DNA from: Bacillota bacterium | GTDB taxonomy: Bacteria; Bacillota; Dethiobacteria; DTU022 | Assembly (NCBI GenBank): GCA_016874655.1 | Contig: VGTO01000008.1 | Span: forward strand, 1-36,461 | Length of the DNA: 36,461 nt | Reading direction: 5' to 3' | Shown: positions 33,009 to 36,461 of the stretch, piece by piece | How positions within the stretch are numbered: position 1 is the first letter of the stretch | How the letters are laid out: each line of letters opens with the position of its first letter | The notes under the pieces: model-generated | What the model saw: the letters and a program-made list of their open reading frames with translations, nothing else | The model's database searches: none | Told to the model about the DNA's origin: nothing | Program-made: the position numbers and the translations under genes

Positions 33009-34118
33009 CTAAGAAGCACGTGCAGATTCTACCGCCCGGCGCACAGCATCGTCCATTGTGCTAAAAACCCTGATCCCTGCTTTTTCTAAGATTGCCTTTC
33101 CTTCAGTTTCGTTGGTTCCAACTAAACGGAAAGAAACAGGCAGATCAAACCCCTTACTATCCCTGACCTTGACAAAGGCCTCTGCCACTACATCGCAGCG
33201 GGTAATACCGCCAAAAATATTGATCAAAAGGACCTTGGGATTGGTGCCAAGTAAAAGTTCAAGAGCCTGGGAGGTTCTTTCCACATCTGCTCCGCCTCCG
33301 AAGTCCAGAAAGTTAGCGGGCTGCCCGCCATAGTGTTGAACCATATCTAGAGTAGCCATTGTAATCCCGGCGCCGTTAGCCATGATCGCAATGTTGCCAT
33401 CGAGTTCAACATAGGCCAGATCAAGCTCTTCAGCGCGTAATTCGAGAGCGGTTTTCTCCTTAATCTTCGGCAGGGTGGGGTGACGGTAAAGTGCATCATC
33501 GTCGATGGTCACCTTGGCATCAGCTGCCACCAGACCCTGCGGTGTAACCGCTAGCGGGTTAATCTCAGCCAGTTCAGCATCCAGATCACGGAAAAGCTGA
33601 TACAGTTTGGGCATGAAGGATAAAAATTCTTTTTGTAGCTGGCCGCTTACGCCCAGCCTACGGCATATTTCACGTACCGTATAGTCCTGCATGCCGATCG
33701 AAATATCGATCGGCCACTTAATCATCCGCTCCTCCGGAACTTCCTCAATGTCCATCCCACCGTCCAGGGAAGCAAGGACAATCGGCCTTTTGGCTGAACC
33801 ATCAACGGTCAAAGCTAAATAGAGTTCCTGTTCAATCTGCAGTTTTTCTTCAACCAACAATTTTTCCACTACCAGATCGTTCAATTTCATCTGCAGAATA
33901 CGTCCGGCCTCTTCATGGGCCTGTTCCGGATTGGAAGCAAAAGAGATACCCCCAGCTTTACCTCTTTTGCCGCTTAAAACCTGGGATTTAATGACCACAT
34001 CACCCAGTCCGGCAGCAGCCTCAGCAGCCTCTTTTGCACTGACCACAACTTGTCCGCGCGGTACCGGGATGCCATATTCTTTAAAAAGCTCTTTACCAAG
34101 ATACTCATAAAGCTTCAA
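33009..34118 (-). CDS. sucC: Succinyl-CoA synthetase, beta subunit
   Basis: A 369-residue ATP-grasp beta subunit: MKLYEYLGKELFKEYGIPVP, QVLSGKRGKAGGI, ELYLALTVDGSAKRPIVLAS in parts, AEINPLAV, and the CoA-ligase half with NGAGITMATLD, NFLDFGGGA and INIFGGITRCD. The start is TTG at 34118, seven bases after GGAGG; no in-frame ATG fits better. Slightly shorter than the ~386-residue E. coli protein, as is common in Bacillota. It is the first enzyme gene after the regulator. Confidence 0.92.
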   Translation of the reverse strand: MKLYEYLGKELFKEYGIPVPRGQVVVSAKEAAEAAAGLGDVVIKSQVLSGKRGKAGGISFASNPEQAHEEAGRILQMKLNDLVVEKLLVEEKLQIEQELYLALTVDGSAKRPIVLASLDGGMDIEEVPEERMIKWPIDISIGMQDYTVREICRRLGVSGQLQKEFLSFMPKLYQLFRDLDAELAEINPLAVTPQGLVAADAKVTIDDDALYRHPTLPKIKEKTALELRAEELDLAYVELDGNIAIMANGAGITMATLDMVQHYGGQPANFLDFGGGADVERTSQALELLLGTNPKVLLINIFGGITRCDVVAEAFVKVRDSKGFDLPVSFRLVGTNETEGKAILEKAGIRVFSTMDDAVRRAVESARAS

Positions 34119-34147
34119 TTTAGGGCCTCCATTCTCCTGATCTTTTA

Positions 34148-35836
34148 CTAACTGCTGTATTTTTTCAGCTTATTATATAGAGTAGCAAGTGAAATGTTCA
34201 AGGCCTGGGCTGCTTTTTTCTTACCTTCCAGATTCTCACCATAGCGGGTCAGCGCCAGCTTAAGCATTTTTTCTTCAATTTTTTCAAGCGGTAAGATCTC
34301 CTCAAAAGAGGAGAGGTCGTGTAGCCCAAGGCGTCCAATATATGGCAGCAGGTGATGGTACTCGATAATGGACCCATCGGCTTCAATCATTGCCCGCTCC
34401 AGAGCACTTTTTAATTCGCTGATATTCCCCGGCCACTCGTAGGCCATCAACTCCTGCATTGCCCTGGCTGAAATCTCATTAACTGACCGACCAAGCTTAC
34501 GGTTAAGCCCGACCATTAAATTTTCCGCCAACAATGGGATGTCGTCCTGGCGCTTGCGCAGTGGCGGCAGGTCAATTGACACCAGGCTAAGCTTGCGGTA
34601 AAGTTCTTCCGAAAAGTAGCCCTTATAGGAGGCATCGAGCAGGTTTTCTCCGGCGGAAGCAATAATCCTTACATCTGTGGGAATTTCCTGTTCACCGCCA
34701 ATCCTGACAAATGAATGCTGCTCTAAAACCTTGAGTAACTTTTTCTGTAAAAAGGGATTCAGGGAATTAATCTCTTTGACAAAGAGTGTGCTACCTTCAG
34801 CAAGTTCAAGCTTGCCCAACCTGGTTCGCAGGATGCCCGGCATTGCTCCTTTTTCACAGCCAAATAGTTCAATCTCCTGCAGGGAGTCAGGAACTGATGA
34901 GCAATCGAAAACGATTAGAGGGCGTTTATTCCTTGAACTGCCGCTGTGAATGGCCCGCGCAAAAAGGCTTTTCCCGGTTCCGCTTTCACCACTGATCAGC
35001 AGAGATGATTCACTTCGCGCTACTTTACGGGCCTTTTCGACAGTAGCACAAAATATTCTGCTTTGCCCGACTAACATCTCAAAACTGCATCTAAATCCAG
35101 ATATCTGGTCAATCTGAGCATAAAGATTATCAATAATCGTGTTACTGTGCTTCAGCTCATCCATTAGCTTTAAAATATCGCCAACCGGTTGAAAAACAAC
35201 TACCGCCCCCATTATTTCACCATCAACAACAATCGGCGAAGCATTGGAGATAACATCAGCAGCTGAGCCGCCAACATAAGTCCGGTATCCGGTAACCGGT
35301 TTTTGCTGGATCAAAGCCTGGGCAAGAGCACCATGGGGTGATACATCGAAGATCGAGCGGTTAATCCTTTTCTGCTCGGGGATTCCGGTAACCCGGCTGA
35401 AAGCGGGATTAACATACTTGACCAGGCCCTTGGCATCAACAACCTCTACTGCATCCTGCACCGAATTTAAGATCGCCAGAAGCTCACCTTTGAGCAGCCT
35501 GGTTTCTGATAGTTTTTCACGGGAGCTAAAAATGGCGTGCAGTACTGAACCCGGAATCAGTTGCTCATACTTAACTTTTTTATTGATTCTCTGCTTCAGA
35601 TAATCCCCAACTTCCGGTTCGCCGGTTCCATCGATCACGGCGTCAAGATCACTCAAAGCGATTATTTTATCAAGATCAGCGGTGATGAAATATTTCTTGC
35701 GCTCTGAGTCAGTGATCCAGTCAATTACTCCATCGGGACAAGCCAGGGCAACCAGCTCCAGTTCCGGACACTGTTTAAGAAAATGCAACAGGTCCGAACC
35801 CTGATCACCGCGGAGGACAAGGGCTGTTTTGATCAA
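34148..35836 (-). CDS. Operon regulator: Rossmann-like + PAS + degenerate AAA+ + Fis-type HTH
   Basis: A 562-residue protein resembling sigma-54 activators but altered in the core. Residues 1-105 look Rossmann-like (ALVLRGDQGS; DLDAVIDGTG), 115-225 is a PAS domain, 258-480 an AAA+ domain and 525-562 a Fis-type helix-turn-helix (KKAAQALNISLATLYNKLKK). Walker A is intact (GESGTGKS, 283-290), but the GAFTGA loop reads GAMPGI (330-335), the Walker B aspartate is Lys354 (LFVKEI), and the sensor I region reads ASAGEN. It heads the methylmalonyl-CoA operon, like MmcZ in Pelotomaculum. The start is TTG after GGAG. It probably controls this operon without activating sigma-54 conventionally; that is inference. 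Confidence 0.88.
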   Translation of the reverse strand: MIKTALVLRGDQGSDLLHFLKQCPELELVALACPDGVIDWITDSERKKYFITADLDKIIALSDLDAVIDGTGEPEVGDYLKQRINKKVKYEQLIPGSVLHAIFSSREKLSETRLLKGELLAILNSVQDAVEVVDAKGLVKYVNPAFSRVTGIPEQKRINRSIFDVSPHGALAQALIQQKPVTGYRTYVGGSAADVISNASPIVVDGEIMGAVVVFQPVGDILKLMDELKHSNTIIDNLYAQIDQISGFRCSFEMLVGQSRIFCATVEKARKVARSESSLLISGESGTGKSLFARAIHSGSSRNKRPLIVFDCSSVPDSLQEIELFGCEKGAMPGILRTRLGKLELAEGSTLFVKEINSLNPFLQKKLLKVLEQHSFVRIGGEQEIPTDVRIIASAGENLLDASYKGYFSEELYRKLSLVSIDLPPLRKRQDDIPLLAENLMVGLNRKLGRSVNEISARAMQELMAYEWPGNISELKSALERAMIEADGSIIEYHHLLPYIGRLGLHDLSSFEEILPLEKIEEKMLKLALTRYGENLEGKKKAAQALNISLATLYNKLKKYSS

Positions 35837-35971
35837 AAGCTAACGCTCCTTCCTTCTTCACCTTAGAATATTCGTAAATATTAGAAGAAATCCTGCCTGC
35901 GGCCTTCTTTTTCCACAAACTTCATCGATACTGGCCTTGATCATTAAACGGCGATAGATTGAAGCAACTTG

Positions 35972-36000
35972 TTGTTTTTAGGCAGCAAAGTGTTTATAAT
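35972..36000 (+). promoter_or_regulatory. Promoter of tRNA-Leu
   Basis: TTGTTT (35972-35977), 17 bases, TATAAT (35995-36000), ending 18 bases before the mature tRNA. Confidence 0.7.
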
Positions 36001-36018
36001 GTTAAATGATGTTAAGCT

Positions 36019-36105
36019 GCGGGCGTGGCGGAACTGGCAGACGCGCTGGACTTAGGATCCAGTGGGAGCAATCCTGTGGAGGTTCAAATCCTCTCGCCCG
36101 CACCA
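36019..36105 (+). tRNA. tRNA-Leu (UAG)
   Basis: Acceptor GCGGGCG pairs with CGCCCGC, anticodon loop CTTAGGA with anticodon TAG, long variable arm, T-loop GGTTCAAATCC, CCA encoded at 36103-36105. Second leucine tRNA of the window, with a different anticodon from that at 10479-10568. Confidence 0.96.
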
Positions 36106-36139
36106 GTATTTAAAATAATAGGCGACTTAACCTGAAAAG

Positions 36140-36165
36140 CTCCCTGCTCAGGCGGGAGTTTTTAT
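36140..36165 (+). terminator. Terminator after tRNA-Leu
   Basis: CTCCC (36140-36144) pairs with GGGAG (36154-36158), extended by GC/GC after one bulged base, and is followed by a run of T. Confidence 0.7.
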
Positions 36166-36272
36166 TATAGTCCATCTTTAGATGAAGAACCCTGGCGATA
36201 TGTGCCGATGATCAGAAAAACAAAACCGTCCCGGCAAATCCCGGCACTGGTTACCAAAGGAGAAACTAACCG

Positions 36273-36461
36273 TTGAATAAGAGTAATAAACTGGCGATCC
36301 TGGCCTATTTAACAGTTTGTATTGTCTGGGGCTCCACCTACCTGGCAATCAGAATCGCCGTCACAGATATGCCCTTTCTATCATTTGCCGGAATCCGGTT
36401 TTTTAGTGCCGGTTTAATCATATTGACCGTTTCGCTGCTCAAAGGCTGGGCTTTCCCCAAA
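36273..36461 (+). CDS. EamA/DMT-family transporter, 5' part
   Basis: Sixty-three codons are present before the right edge. The translation begins MNKSNKLAILAYLTVCIVWG followed by STYLAIRIAV, the first membrane helix of drug/metabolite exporters with the characteristic WGSTY motif, then GIRFFSAGLIILTV as the second helix. The start is TTG, with AAGGAG 10 bases upstream; no earlier ATG is in frame. The exported or imported substrate cannot be predicted from this fragment. Confidence 0.85.
   Translation, partial: MNKSNKLAILAYLTVCIVWGSTYLAIRIAVTDMPFLSFAGIRFFSAGLIILTVSLLKGWAFPK

Noticed and set aside
35837-36018. Sigma-54 type -24/-12 promoter upstream of the operon regulator
   Set aside because: No GG-N10-GC pattern with the surrounding consensus was found on the minus strand, in line with the degenerate activator core.

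Overview
The window reads as a chromosomal segment of an anaerobic member of the Bacillota (Clostridia-like, with features shared with syntrophic or propionate-metabolising lineages). Evidence: strong Shine-Dalgarno sites, a T-box leader, a Rex redox repressor, an ANTAR protein beside a GSI-alpha type glutamine synthetase, an adenosylcobalamin-dependent ribonucleotide reductase and a two-subunit methylmalonyl-CoA mutase. This taxonomic reading is inference; no rRNA is present.

Layout. 1-2.6 kb (minus): end of a purine operon, purF then guaA (cut by the left edge). 2.6-4.8 kb (plus): glnA with a sigma-A promoter and a hairpin/U-tract leader, then a NitR-like ANTAR protein. 4.8-6.8 kb (minus): a 30-residue basic protein, an FmdB-type zinc ribbon and pyrG. 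7.0-10.3 kb (plus): nrdJ, interrupted exactly before its active-site cysteine by a LAGLIDADG intein. 10.4-16.4 kb (minus): five tRNAs (Asp-Phe-Gly-Cys-Leu), rex, a polyprenyl diphosphate synthase, an MnmM-like methyltransferase, a DUF503 protein, a radical SAM protein, and a soluble PAS histidine kinase with a single-domain response regulator.

16.5-24.9 kb looks like an organic-acid uptake and activation module. On the minus strand are two PaaK-like adenylate-forming enzymes, a sodium/solute symporter and a small two-helix membrane protein. Divergent from these, on the plus strand, are a fragment of an acyl-CoA synthetase, then a cNMP-binding/CBS/DUF294 nucleotidyltransferase-like protein and a DEDDh exonuclease.

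24.8-27.9 kb (minus): argG-argH behind an arginine-type T-box leader. 27.9-35.8 kb (minus): a methylmalonyl-CoA (succinate/propionate) operon headed by an unusual regulator, followed by sucC-like, sucD-like, mutase large and small subunits, epimerase and carboxyltransferase. Its order resembles the mmc cluster of Pelotomaculum. 36.0 kb to the end (plus): tRNA-Leu and the start of an EamA-type transporter.

Most notable points: the intein at the radical cysteine of NrdJ; the regulator whose AAA+ core has lost the sigma-54 contact loop and Walker B aspartate while gaining a Rossmann-like N-terminal domain; the divergent PaaK pair coupled to a symporter; two genes (argH and the polyprenyl synthase) whose only sensible start is CTG; and a GC-rich palindromic intergenic repeat present twice.
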